From contig CANTFK010000340.1 of NCBI GenBank assembly GCA_947646735.1, forward strand, positions 62,001-126,000: a DNA stretch of 64,000 nt. Reading direction: 5' to 3'. Within the stretch, counting starts at the first letter, position 1. The number at the start of each line of letters is the position of its first letter. The notes below the pieces were generated by a model. That model was not told where the DNA came from. It ran no database searches and saw only the letters and a list, made by a program, of their open reading frames with translations. A program made the translations under genes and the position numbers. The stretch comes from Peronospora farinosa. Taxonomy: Eukaryota > Oomycota > Peronosporomycetes > Peronosporales > Peronosporaceae. This document shows, piece by piece, positions 19,000 through 28,400 of the stretch.

Positions 19000-20793
19000 T
19001 TATTGTGTTGTTAGTACGTCGACCTCAAGCTGAACTTGAGCCACCGTGTCAGCGATAGCCTGAATCCAGAACGCAGCAGCCATGGCACCAGGATCAGGAA
19101 CGCCGGCACCCAATTCCTCATTAACGTACCCGGCACGGCCGAATGCTTGCTTTGTAGAGATATAGGCCGTGGCCTCGGCTCCTTCTTGGGCTGCTATAGC
19201 AGCTGCATTGGCAAGCTCTGCGCCAGATTTTGCAACGGAACTGTCAAGAGCACGAAGCGATGGAACAAGTGCATCGACCATTGTGCGCGAGCCCTCTTTT
19301 GCCCCACCGTACTTTTGAATTGCAGCGATACCAGCGCGGAAAGCTCCAACCCACGCAGTAGTGTCATAATTCTTACAGGTCTCAAGGTAAAGTGACCCAG
19401 CCGTTAAAAAGATGACGTAAAGCACTCCAGAAGTACCACCAGCACTGCGATCCACTGAGGTAGCAAGGGCACGCAAGGTTAGCGTAGCGTCATTCAGTGG
19501 ATAGCAAGCCTTTAAGTCGGTCAGTATTGCTTTGGCCGCATTCTTGAACGTAGTGCCGCAGTCGCCATCGCCCACCTTGGTATCCCAGCTCGTAAGTTTC
19601 GGCTCGTTCTTGATCAAGGTATCACAAACAGCCAAAATGCATTTCTCAAGTATACGCCCGTCATTTGAGAGCTCGACTGGGCGCACAAATTGCGTTTGGA
19701 TCGGAGCAGTGACTTCCGCTTTTATAAACGGTCCAGAAATTGCCGACTGTGAGAGGTCGAAAGGTGAGTGAGTCCATGCCGGTGCCGACGTGGGTGCATC
19801 AAAGAATGCGAGCAGTTCAGCATCGCCGTTCGAGTTCCACACCGACAGCGAGAATCCCGCCATATCTAGTGCCGTCATGAAGGAGCCAACCATCACACGT
19901 TCAAGCTCAATGCCCTTTGCTCGTAGTGCCTCGATTGCATACTTGGCCACCACGTATAGCTCCATCCCTGTCGTTGATCCCAAGTTGTTCACCATGAGTA
20001 CACATTTGCTACCTTCCTGCAATGCTAGTCCTACCGACATCTGATCCGTCGTGATCTTTTCCACCAGTATCTTGCACAACGACGGCACATTCTGTTGCTC
20101 GCACTTGGCGACTCCTGGTTCACCATGGATCCCCAACCCAATTTCCATTTCATTGTCTTTCCACTCTCGTACATTGTCATCACGTCCTGGTAGAGTGCAT
20201 GGCTTGATAGCGACACCCATTGTGCCCAATTTGTTCTTTTCAGTCAAACTATTGACCATGTCAACGAGACTGACGAGGTCTTTTCCCGCTTTAGCAGCAG
20301 CACCTGCTAATTTGTGTACAAACACGGTTCCACAAAGTCCACGACGTCCAGCATTGGAATTCACTACTGCCACATCTTCTCCTATAACTACCATCTCACA
20401 CTTGAAACCTTCAGCTTTGGCTTGTTCGACTGCAAGACCAAAGTTTAGCCGGTCTCCTGTATAGTTCTTGACCACCACAAGACAACCATGAGGTCCTGTA
20501 ACCAATCGAATGGCTGTAAGAACTTGTTGTGTAGAAGGTGAAGCAAACACGTCACCACAGACGACACCCGTGAGCATTCCTTCGCCTATATACCCAGCAT
20601 GGGTGGGTTCATGGCCACTGCCACCGCCTGAAATGACTGTCACTTGACGTGCACGAATTGCAATATAGTCACGATGTAGAAGCACTTTCTCTCTTCGTTC
20701 CAGTACCAAATGAGAGTGGGAGAGCACGATTCCGTCCATCAGATCAGTCACAATGTCGCAGCCATCCTTAATGAGCTGCTTGGGCTTGGTCAT
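19000..20793 (-). CDS. DAK1: Dihydroxyacetone kinase (DhaK + DhaL fusion)
   Basis: An ATP-dependent kinase that phosphorylates dihydroxyacetone (or glyceraldehyde) to triose phosphate in glycerol and methylglyoxal-detoxifying metabolism. It is a single exon of 597 aa, the usual eukaryotic single-chain size. DhaK domain (about 1-335): ISGGGSGHEPTHAGYIGEGM and the substrate-binding His motif GLGIHGEPG. DhaL domain (about 385-590): the Mg-ATP motif KVGDGDCGTTF, SAGGTSGVLY and a late GYVNEELGAGVPDPGA block. All expected motifs are intact. The gene is head-to-head with the LENG1-like gene across a promoter with repeated CCAAT boxes. Confidence 0.96.
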   Translation of the reverse strand: MTKPKQLIKDGCDIVTDLMDGIVLSHSHLVLERREKVLLHRDYIAIRARQVTVISGGGSGHEPTHAGYIGEGMLTGVVCGDVFASPSTQQVLTAIRLVTGPHGCLVVVKNYTGDRLNFGLAVEQAKAEGFKCEMVVIGEDVAVVNSNAGRRGLCGTVFVHKLAGAAAKAGKDLVSLVDMVNSLTEKNKLGTMGVAIKPCTLPGRDDNVREWKDNEMEIGLGIHGEPGVAKCEQQNVPSLCKILVEKITTDQMSVGLALQEGSKCVLMVNNLGSTTGMELYVVAKYAIEALRAKGIELERVMVGSFMTALDMAGFSLSVWNSNGDAELLAFFDAPTSAPAWTHSPFDLSQSAISGPFIKAEVTAPIQTQFVRPVELSNDGRILEKCILAVCDTLIKNEPKLTSWDTKVGDGDCGTTFKNAAKAILTDLKACYPLNDATLTLRALATSVDRSAGGTSGVLYVIFLTAGSLYLETCKNYDTTAWVGAFRAGIAAIQKYGGAKEGSRTMVDALVPSLRALDSSVAKSGAELANAAAIAAQEGAEATAYISTKQAFGRAGYVNEELGAGVPDPGAMAAAFWIQAIADTVAQVQLEVDVLTTQ

Positions 20794-20988
20794 GGCTTAA
20801 TAAATGGGTTAATTGATGTTACGTACATTAATTAAACTGCTCAATGATATATTTAAAGACGGGTTTTTACCAATGAGATGCTGTGATATAATGATGCTAC
20901 TTATTTACCAATTAGATGCTGTTATATTATTATATTCTATTTATCCACCAATCATGTGTGCGTATGTCTACATTTTTCAACTGGAAGC
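20794..20988. promoter_or_regulatory. Divergent promoter interval with three spaced ACCAAT boxes
   Basis: 195 bp between the DAK1 and LENG1-like starts. ACCAAT occurs at 20869, 20907 and 20947, spacings of 38 and 40 nt. The sequence around the first two (accaatgagatgctgtgata versus accaattagatgctgttata) is clearly a diverged tandem duplication; the third is more degraded. CCAAT boxes at near-regular spacing suggest an NF-Y-type regulatory array. Confidence 0.55.
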
Positions 20989-21843
20989 ATGGGCGGAGGT
21001 GGACTGCGTATCCTACCACATAAAAAGTGGCATGTGTGGCGACGTGAGAATATTGAACGAGTGTTAAAAGATGAGCGTGAGAATGAAGAGAAACAGAAGG
21101 ATCTAGAGGTGAAAAAACGGAGACTGGAGCAAGAACAACGCGCTCAGCAGCTGCTATTGACGGAAGGACATGAGGATCACCAACCAGAGCGACAACATAT
21201 TAACTTTTTCAAGGTGGAAGAGGCTCAAATGAGTCGGAAAAAAGGTGGTAAACATGGAAAAAAGACAGAGAATATATCAGATGAGACACTGAGAAGATAT
21301 GGCAAGTTGCCATGGTACGCTCGGCCTGAAGATGCACAGAAGAAAGAACTTACAGTGAAGCAGGAACGCAAGCGCAAGAGGTGAGGAGGCTGTAGTTTTG
21401 TAGTGGAAGAGGGTTGTTTAAATGGAGTTGTTGGTGTTGTTGTGGATTATTGTAGAGAGTTGGAAGTGGCAGATCCATTACAACAGATGCGTCCAAAGGA
21501 GAAACGAGGACAGCGTCCGTTGGTTGCGGCTCGTTTAGAAGACCAGCGCCAAAGTAGATATGGTGAGAATGAGGACGGACCGGCTGGTTGTGATCGCAGA
21601 AAGTATGATGCCCAGTACGACTGCTCGACGATGTCACCTGGACATAGAGATCGGCGTCACTTTATTGAAGAGGATGAAGAGTTTGATAAAGTATTGAACA
21701 AGTGGACTAGACACGGTAAAAAGAAGAGCAAGAGCAAACATAAGCTTGGCAAAGGTGCACTGCTACAGACACTACGTCGTGAGCGGCAAGAAAGAGAAAC
21801 GTACGAGCGACAACGAGCTGAAAGGATCATGCATGGAGGATAA
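20989..21843 (+). CDS. LENG1: LENG1-like / CIR_N-domain nuclear protein
   Basis: Exons 20989-21380 and 21456-21843 give 259 aa (intron 75 nt, phase 2). The N-terminus, LRILPHKKWHVWRRENIERV, is the CIR N-terminal domain seen in LENG1 and related splicing or co-repressor factors. It is followed by a long charged helix (KDERENEEKQKDLEVKKRR and onward) and a PWYARPEDAQKK block near the exon end. Exon 2 starts with ELEVADPLQQM, comparable to the DPL motif of LENG1, and ends with a basic, Arg-rich helix. In human, LENG1 is reported in spliceosomal preparations; a nuclear RNA-processing role here is inference. The split is supported by frame continuity and good gtgagg/gtag splice sites. Confidence 0.75.
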
Positions 21844-21959
21844 GATGAAAGTGGTTACAGAAAGGAACAAAGACAACTACGTTTCGATTGCAAAGCATTT
21901 CATTTGTGGCATTCTCGTTGGCAGCCAAGGGGCTGCCCAGTAAGCTAGAGCTAGACAAC

Positions 21960-23079
21960 TTAGCTGTCCTTCTCCATCTTCTTAATTCCACGAAGACGGC
22001 CCGTACGACGAGCAGCAATAAGACCAACCTTCTTACCAGCAGGGGCATCACGACGAACAGTCGACGGATGACCAATGTGCTGGTGGTTACCACCACCGTG
22101 AGGGTGCTCCACGGGGTTCATGGCAACACCACGCACACGCGGCCACTCGTTACGCTTGACGCGGTACTTGTGGAAAGCACGTCCTGCCTTAAGGATTGGC
22201 TTGTCGGTACGACCTCCACCAGCAACAACACCAACCATAGCACGGCATCTGTATATCAACGTTAACACACACAAGTGTCAGCCTCATCCTTTCAGCAGTC
22301 AACTCCTTCTCCAATATCAACGACAATATTTCTTCTAAGCACCTCAAAGCACTCGTCATACTTCCGTTCTCCAAAAGTACGAGTCTCTTAGAGATACTTA
22401 CTCACCGCTCCAGGCGGGAAAGAATGATATCAAGCACACACACACGAATTGTATCAATCAAGACACTAAAACGTGGCGCGAACGTTCTCTCTTTTTCATT
22501 GCAAAATGATCAAGAAAAAACGTCGCCATGCCTCAAGATTCAATTCAGAATCTTGAATCATTTGTCGCCGTATGGCCAAAAGGAAGCAGTAACTTACGCC
22601 GAAGAAACGGTCTTCTTAGAACCCGAAGGTAGACGCAACTTGGTCTTGCCCTTGTCTTCATCATGGGTCACAATAACAGCGTAGTCACCCGAAGCACGGG
22701 CAAACGAGCCACGGTCACCAACCTTGGCCTCCACGTTACACACAATGGTACCTTCCGGCATGGCTGACAAAGGCAAGGTGTTGCCTACAGCCAGAATAGC
22801 CTTTGGACCCGAGTAAATGAACATACCCGTGTACATACCCTCAGCAGCAATCAATAGTTCATGCTTGAGCTGAAAACGGTACGGATCACGGTAAGTCACC
22901 CGAGCCAAAGGCGCACCACGACCAGAATCGTGGATGATCTCCTTGACAACACCTTTAATGTAACCAGTACGTTCGACAAAGTCTAAAGCACGGAAAGCAG
23001 CAGGGCCTTTACGCAAGTGTGTGTGCGACTTGAAAATAGAGCCAGCACCCTTACGCTGACCACGGATAACACGACCCAT
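21960..23079 (-). CDS. RPL8: Large-subunit ribosomal protein uL2 (RPL8)
   Basis: Core 60S protein near the peptidyl-transferase centre. Exons 22598-23079 and 21960-22248 give 256 aa, the standard length. The intron (22249-22597) is 349 nt, the longest among the ribosome-related genes here. Exon 1 starts [20 protein letters not shown]. Exon 2 contains [15 protein letters not shown] and the universally conserved [20 protein letters not shown], with the peptidyl-transferase-proximal His region intact. The junction reads SSA-CRAMVG. The gene is convergent with the LENG1-like gene, leaving 116 bp between stops. Length and motifs make the call secure. Confidence 0.98.
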
Positions 23080-23674
23080 ATTTGCTTTACTTTATCAACC
23101 GAGAAATGTCCAAATGGAATGCATCGTGGCTACGAGGAATGTTGGAAGCTTCCTGGCCAACCATGTCCTTTTACACGCAAAACGAATGATTAAGTTTCGG
23201 AGGTAAACGAGACATAGTAAGAGGAAGTGTATACACGATACGGTGATTCGGTGGTGGAGAAAGCAATGGTACAATGTACCAGAGACTTGGACTATATTCA
23301 AATTGTAAATCATTGGAGCTTTTACTACCACGAGTGAAGATTATATGATTTTATGATTCAATAGCATTTGGTATCTCCACCTCGTGAAAACTTATTTTTT
23401 AGTATATTGTGTGCGAGGTGGTCATTTAAATAATGCAAGAAAAAACCATTAGTGAGACTTTATAGTTGGGCTTGATGCAGTGCTTTTCCATCTGCTCCTT
23501 TGCCCTGGTTTGTCTCTCTACATTTCAGTATCAACTGTAGCTAAGCTTAGGACACTGTCTAGATTATAATCAATGTAGTTTCTCTATGATCAATCATCTA
23601 CTCTTCAGCTCTCTTCCTCTATGGTAATATACACGTAACATACGTCCTACCTTACAGCCGTCGGTCTGCAAGTT
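23080..23674. other. Intergenic region upstream of RPL8
   Basis: About 600 bp between the RPL8 start and the stop of the next minus-strand kinase. It is AT-rich with no plausible gene. A gcattccatttggacattt stretch just upstream of RPL8 (minus-strand sense) resembles an oomycete initiator region, but I would not assign it firmly. Confidence 0.4.
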
Positions 23675-24886
23675 CTAGGCAAAGGTCATTGGAATCGGCT
23701 GACCCGCTAGCATTGGCAATGGTTGATGCAACCTGGCAGCAACAGTTTCAGCATTGGCAATCACCCACGGGTGTTGTAACATCTCGTCCGCTGTAAGTCG
23801 CAGCTCCGGGTCCTTCTCCAATAACTTGTAGATAATGTCCTTGGCATCGGGTGATACGTTGTCCCAAGCGCTGAAGGCAAAAGTGATCGGTTCCGTCATT
23901 ATACGGTGCTCCACCACGTGGTCGGGGGACATGCCGTCCAGATCAAACGGATGCGAACCGCAGAGCATGATGTAGAGCACACAGCCAAGCGCCCACATAT
24001 CGCATGCGCTCGTGCAGATACCTGAAGTAAGCAACTCGGGAGGCAGGTATGCAGCCGTGCCAATGTCTTCGAGACTCGTGACCATACCTGCCGGTCCAGC
24101 ACTTCCGAAATCTGCCAACTTAATGAGACTGGGGGTGGACTTGTTACGGCGGTAGTTGTTACTGTTATTGTGATCGACAACGCGTGCACTCAAGAGAACA
24201 TTTTCAGGCTTAATGTCCTTGTGCACGAGTCCATGTCGATGCAGGAACGAAAGAGCGCTGGCCATTTCGCACGACACCTGCTGCACCTTAATTTCAGAGA
24301 GCGACCCATACGTGATGACTTGCTCAAAGAGGTCACCTCCACGAGCCAGCTCCGTAATCATAAACATTTGACAACCTTCTACGTACGTGTCTCGCAGGTC
24401 AATAATGCTGCTGTGTCCTCCTAGAGCTTTCACGAATTTCAAAGCAGAGATCTCGCGTTCCAGTTCTGGGTACGAGCGATTTTCATCAGGATTCTGCAGA
24501 GGCACAATCTTGACAGCCGCCACTTCACCCGTTTCCTCGTGCATTCCAAGACACACAGTGCCAAAGGCTCCAGAGCCGATCTGATCGAATAATTGCCACT
24601 TGTGCTTCACCGGCTCAATGACCGCTCGAGACTGCGTGACATTTTCCAGCTGCACTTCCAAACCGACACTAAGTGCCGCAGCGCCCACAACAACCAGACT
24701 CAATCGGTTCGTGTCACACTTAACACCCGAGTCCGAATTGCAACGCGATTGCGTCTGATAGACACATTGTCGATTGTTAAGACTGCACCGTGGCAATTGC
24801 GTTTCAAGGCTCGAGCAAATCGTAGAGACCATGAAACGACTGCAATTGGAGACTTTCATTGCTATTGATCGTTTAAAGCAAAACAT
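23675..24886 (-). CDS. CAMK-like serine/threonine protein kinase with N-terminal hydrophobic segment
   Basis: Single exon, 403 aa. The kinase domain spans about 95-380: Gly loop IGSGAFGTV, VAIK-equivalent EVAAVKIV, catalytic loop HKDIKPENVLL, DFGSAG, a PPELL (APE-type) motif and DMWALGCVLYIMLCGSHPF. The HRD motif reads HKD, so the Arg before the catalytic Asp is replaced while the Asp, DFG and Lys remain; activity is plausible. The N-terminus is Cys/Arg/Ser-rich, followed by a hydrophobic stretch (LSLVVVGAAALSVGLEV, about 62-78) that could be a membrane anchor or part of a targeting signal. The C-terminus after HPWVIANAE is short, without an obvious calmodulin-binding or EF-hand segment. The substrate is unknown. 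Confidence 0.85.
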   Translation of the reverse strand: MFCFKRSIAMKVSNCSRFMVSTICSSLETQLPRCSLNNRQCVYQTQSRCNSDSGVKCDTNRLSLVVVGAAALSVGLEVQLENVTQSRAVIEPVKHKWQLFDQIGSGAFGTVCLGMHEETGEVAAVKIVPLQNPDENRSYPELEREISALKFVKALGGHSSIIDLRDTYVEGCQMFMITELARGGDLFEQVITYGSLSEIKVQQVSCEMASALSFLHRHGLVHKDIKPENVLLSARVVDHNNSNNYRRNKSTPSLIKLADFGSAGPAGMVTSLEDIGTAAYLPPELLTSGICTSACDMWALGCVLYIMLCGSHPFDLDGMSPDHVVEHRIMTEPITFAFSAWDNVSPDAKDIIYKLLEKDPELRLTADEMLQHPWVIANAETVAARLHQPLPMLAGQPIPMTFA

Positions 24887-25485
24887 TGCAAGCGAAGACG
24901 TAGATACTAACTATATATTGCAGTCAAGGTTGTAAGGTAGTAGTAGCAAGTGTCGGAATGGTAAAGTTGGTTGCATGCATGTGTGCATGGAAGGTTTCAG
25001 CCGTTTACACAGCCGTTTATTAATATAGAAATTTGTATACTCATGACGTCCCTGTGCTCAGGGGTTTGCTTCGAGATCGGACACTGACGTCACTGATGCT
25101 GCTAGAATACCAAAACCTAACGCCTGATTGAGACCCAAATTTACAATTAAAGTATACTAAAGTTCATATAATCATGTTGAAGTAATCATCTTCTGTCGTT
25201 CAATTGACCTGTGACAGGAAGAAATGGGTACAACGAGTCAGGTCTAATCCGTTTTTATAGTGGATTTGTACACTCGAAACCCAAATGTAAACTCCTTTTA
25301 GTCCTGTATATAATAGTATACTCAAAGCAAAAAGAATAGACAGATTCAAAAACGAATCTCTCGTTATGAGGTCATTTGTAAATAGATACCATACAGAAAC
25401 CTTGACACTAGCCAACCGTCTCTCAATCTTGTCGATTTTGCTGCAATTCCAATTCCTTTTTGGTCTCACATGATCAGAATCTTGT
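24887..25485. other. Intergenic region
   Basis: About 600 bp between the kinase start and the myosin stop. A 97-codon minus-strand frame starts only at TTG and overlaps the myosin end. It has one hydrophobic stretch but no family resemblance, so I do not call it a gene. Confidence 0.45.
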
Positions 25486-28400
25486 TTACTCAATCAAGTC
25501 AATTGGAGTAATAGGTCCCTTGTCCTTGTTCTTTGCAGTCTTGCTACGAGCGAGACTGACCCATTTCTTGGCCTTTGTAACAGTGGTCGTACCATTTTGC
25601 ACCACTTGCTCCTTCCGTTGACTCCCTTGCTCCTTCCGTTGACTCATCTTCTCCTTTCGTTGAGCAACCACCTCTTTGCGATGCTGTAAAACGGAACTTG
25701 CTTGCTGTTTCCGCTGTTGCACCGCCTGACTCGCTTTTTGACGACGTTGCTGCATGGCACTGGCTAATCGTGTCGTACGAGACATGCTGCTACCAAGCAG
25801 CTTTGCAATGTCAGTTGAAGGCCGATCACTGTCGAAAAAGGACATAGTTGTCGAGTCGATAGTTGGTCGGTCTTCCTTCCATTTCTCCACTTCATCGTCC
25901 CCTGACGTAGACGAACTATCGGACGAGTGCATCTCTTCCGGCTCCGTCGAGCGGCTTGAGCTGCCGCTCTTCTCGAGGAAATTACACAAGTCTGAGTACT
26001 CGCCGCGTGCAGATTCCAATTCCTTGCGATGAACGCTCAACTTTTGCGTCAGGTCGACCGCCTTGAGACGGTTGGACGCCTTTATCACATCACGGTCGCA
26101 ACGGTACTCGGCCACCACAGCCTCTAGCTCCTGGTTCGTTTTCTGAAGCTCTGCCAGCTGCCGTTTAAGCTTGACATTCTCTTCTCGAACACGGGAAATC
26201 TCCTCATCCTGCTCTTTCCGAATACGAGCGACCTCGTCATCTTGTACTGTACAAGAAGCCTCCTGTTCCTGTTCGGCCTTTGAGATTTTAAATGTAGAGA
26301 ATTGCTGACGAGCCAATCGACCACGCTGAATATCCTGCATGCTAGTACCTGCTTCCGGCTTCTTACAAGCCTCTTCCTTCATTCTGCGGGCCTCTTCCTC
26401 CATTCTGCGAACCTCCTCTTCCGCCGCTTGCTTCATCTTTTCAAATTGCGCCCTGGCTAAATGACCGCGAACCATCCGTTGCATGATCATGACTGCCTTC
26501 TCACGACGCTGACGCATGGCAATCGCCTTCCTTTTCCGTTCCTCTGCCAACCTCTCCTTTTCTCGGGCTGCCTCCTCCGCGGCAAGACGTTGTGCCTTAC
26601 GCTTATCGTGCTCACACTGCAAACGTATTCGCTCCCGTTCCTCCTCTTCTTCACGATGACGAAGCTCTTTTTCTTCAGCCTCTTGCAGCATGTTGGCAAA
26701 CAAGCACCGGGCAAAATATCCGCGGACGTTTTTTTGGATAGCCAGCGCGCTCTCTTCGCAAAGGACCTGAAACTTGCGTTCTTCTTCCAGTCGACGCTCT
26801 TCTTCCAATCGAATCAGCTCTTCCTGTAACTCGCGTTGTCTAGTAAGCTCTGCTTCTCGCTTGCGTTGCTTGGCAAGTTCCATCTCCCTCTTCATTCGTT
26901 CCCGCTCCTCACTCTCCAGTTTCGCCATGTACGTAGTCCGACGCCTACCAAGCTCTTGTCGAGCAAGGTACTGTCGAGCAAAGCACTGCAGACAAACTGC
27001 ACGAGTCTGGCATAACACCGCAAAGAAGATGTGCCGTCCCTGATGGCCACGCCACATGCGCTGAATCTGAAGAGCACAACGCGAACATAGCAGCGCGTGG
27101 AACTCACAACGACCAACGTGTCCACGCCAGACACGTTGAATCGTGGCAATCGCGAGTCTCATGCGAAGGAACCGGCTTCTGTCCAAAAACGCCTTAACAC
27201 ATCGCTGAATCTCAACCAGTGCGACACGTATCGTGTAGTATTCGCAGCGTGCGTGCAAACCGCGCCAATGAGCCTGGATAAGTGCTACATACGCAAACAG
27301 CTTTTGCGCCTTGGCATGCTCCAGCTTCTCGAGCACACCCTTCTGCAGGTAAATCTTCGTCACACCCATCTGATACTCCTCCGGGGTCTCGAGCTTGAAC
27401 TGCTTCACCAATATACGGCAAAATGATGCACCATGCTGTTCTGCTTCTTTCTTGATCTGTTTTTGCTCCTTTTCATTCAAGAAAACGTCGAACTGCTCTG
27501 CAAACTCGGCATGTAGCAATCGGTTTGGATAACCAACACGGGCGATGCAAACAGCTTCAATGACGCCAGCACAGCGCAATTGATTGGCCACCATCTTGTC
27601 TTCTAGTATCGTGGAGCTCTTGACACTATTTGGTTTGATACACCGAATATAATTGACGTTCGTCTCATTGATAGTGCCCATGAGAGAATTCAGAGACTGC
27701 TTAAATTGCATGCCCACGGTCTGGTCCGCCCCAACTCCGACGCGAGATCCTCCGAGTTTCCGACCTCCTGAAGACGCAAGTTTCAACCTACTAGCAGCTG
27801 CAGCAGCCGCAGCTTCCATCTCGGCCTTCATCTTAAAGAGCATCTGTGAAAACTGGTCGTGACTGCCGCACATTAAATCCGACAAGTCCGAAAGCAAAGC
27901 GTCCTTGTGTTTCTCAAGGAACCCCTTGGCGTCATATTTGACTGTTCCAGCATAGTGGTGAATCGCGAATTGAGACTTGGACATCCGCGGGAACTCAATG
28001 AGCTTCGTTTGCTTAAGATAGGCACCTGAAAGCTTGCTTACGAATCCTTCTTCGTTACCTCGAGGGCGGACGATCTCTTCGTTTAGCAACGCCAGCACAC
28101 CCATTCGACCTTCAATGAGCGCAAGCAAATCGCTATTGTCAGCGTACGAAATGTGAGCCCACGTGATCTGTTCGCGCTCGTATTCTTCCTGCACGGTCCT
28201 GAACACGTCCTGCGTGAATTTCTGCTGCAGTTTCTCGTTGGCATAGTTAATGCAGAGCTGCTCGAACGAGTTGTGCTCAAAGCTCTCAAATCCAAAAATA
28301 TCCAGAACACCAATCGTGTTTGCAGTGAGTCGTGCTGCAGCACCCAAACTGGCATTGATTCCAGACACTAGCCAGTCAAAAATGCTTGCATAGATAGCCT

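Noticed and set aside
22292..22360. Possible C/D-box snoRNA in the RPL8 intron (minus strand): TATGACGA at 22353-22360 and CTGA at 22292-22295.
   Set aside because: The C box deviates from RTGATGA, the bases flanking the boxes do not form a terminal stem, and I could not identify an rRNA guide. A C/D-snoRNA model search or small-RNA reads would settle it.
25200..25493. 97-codon minus-strand frame with one hydrophobic stretch.
   Set aside because: It starts at TTG and overlaps the end of the myosin gene. No recognisable family.
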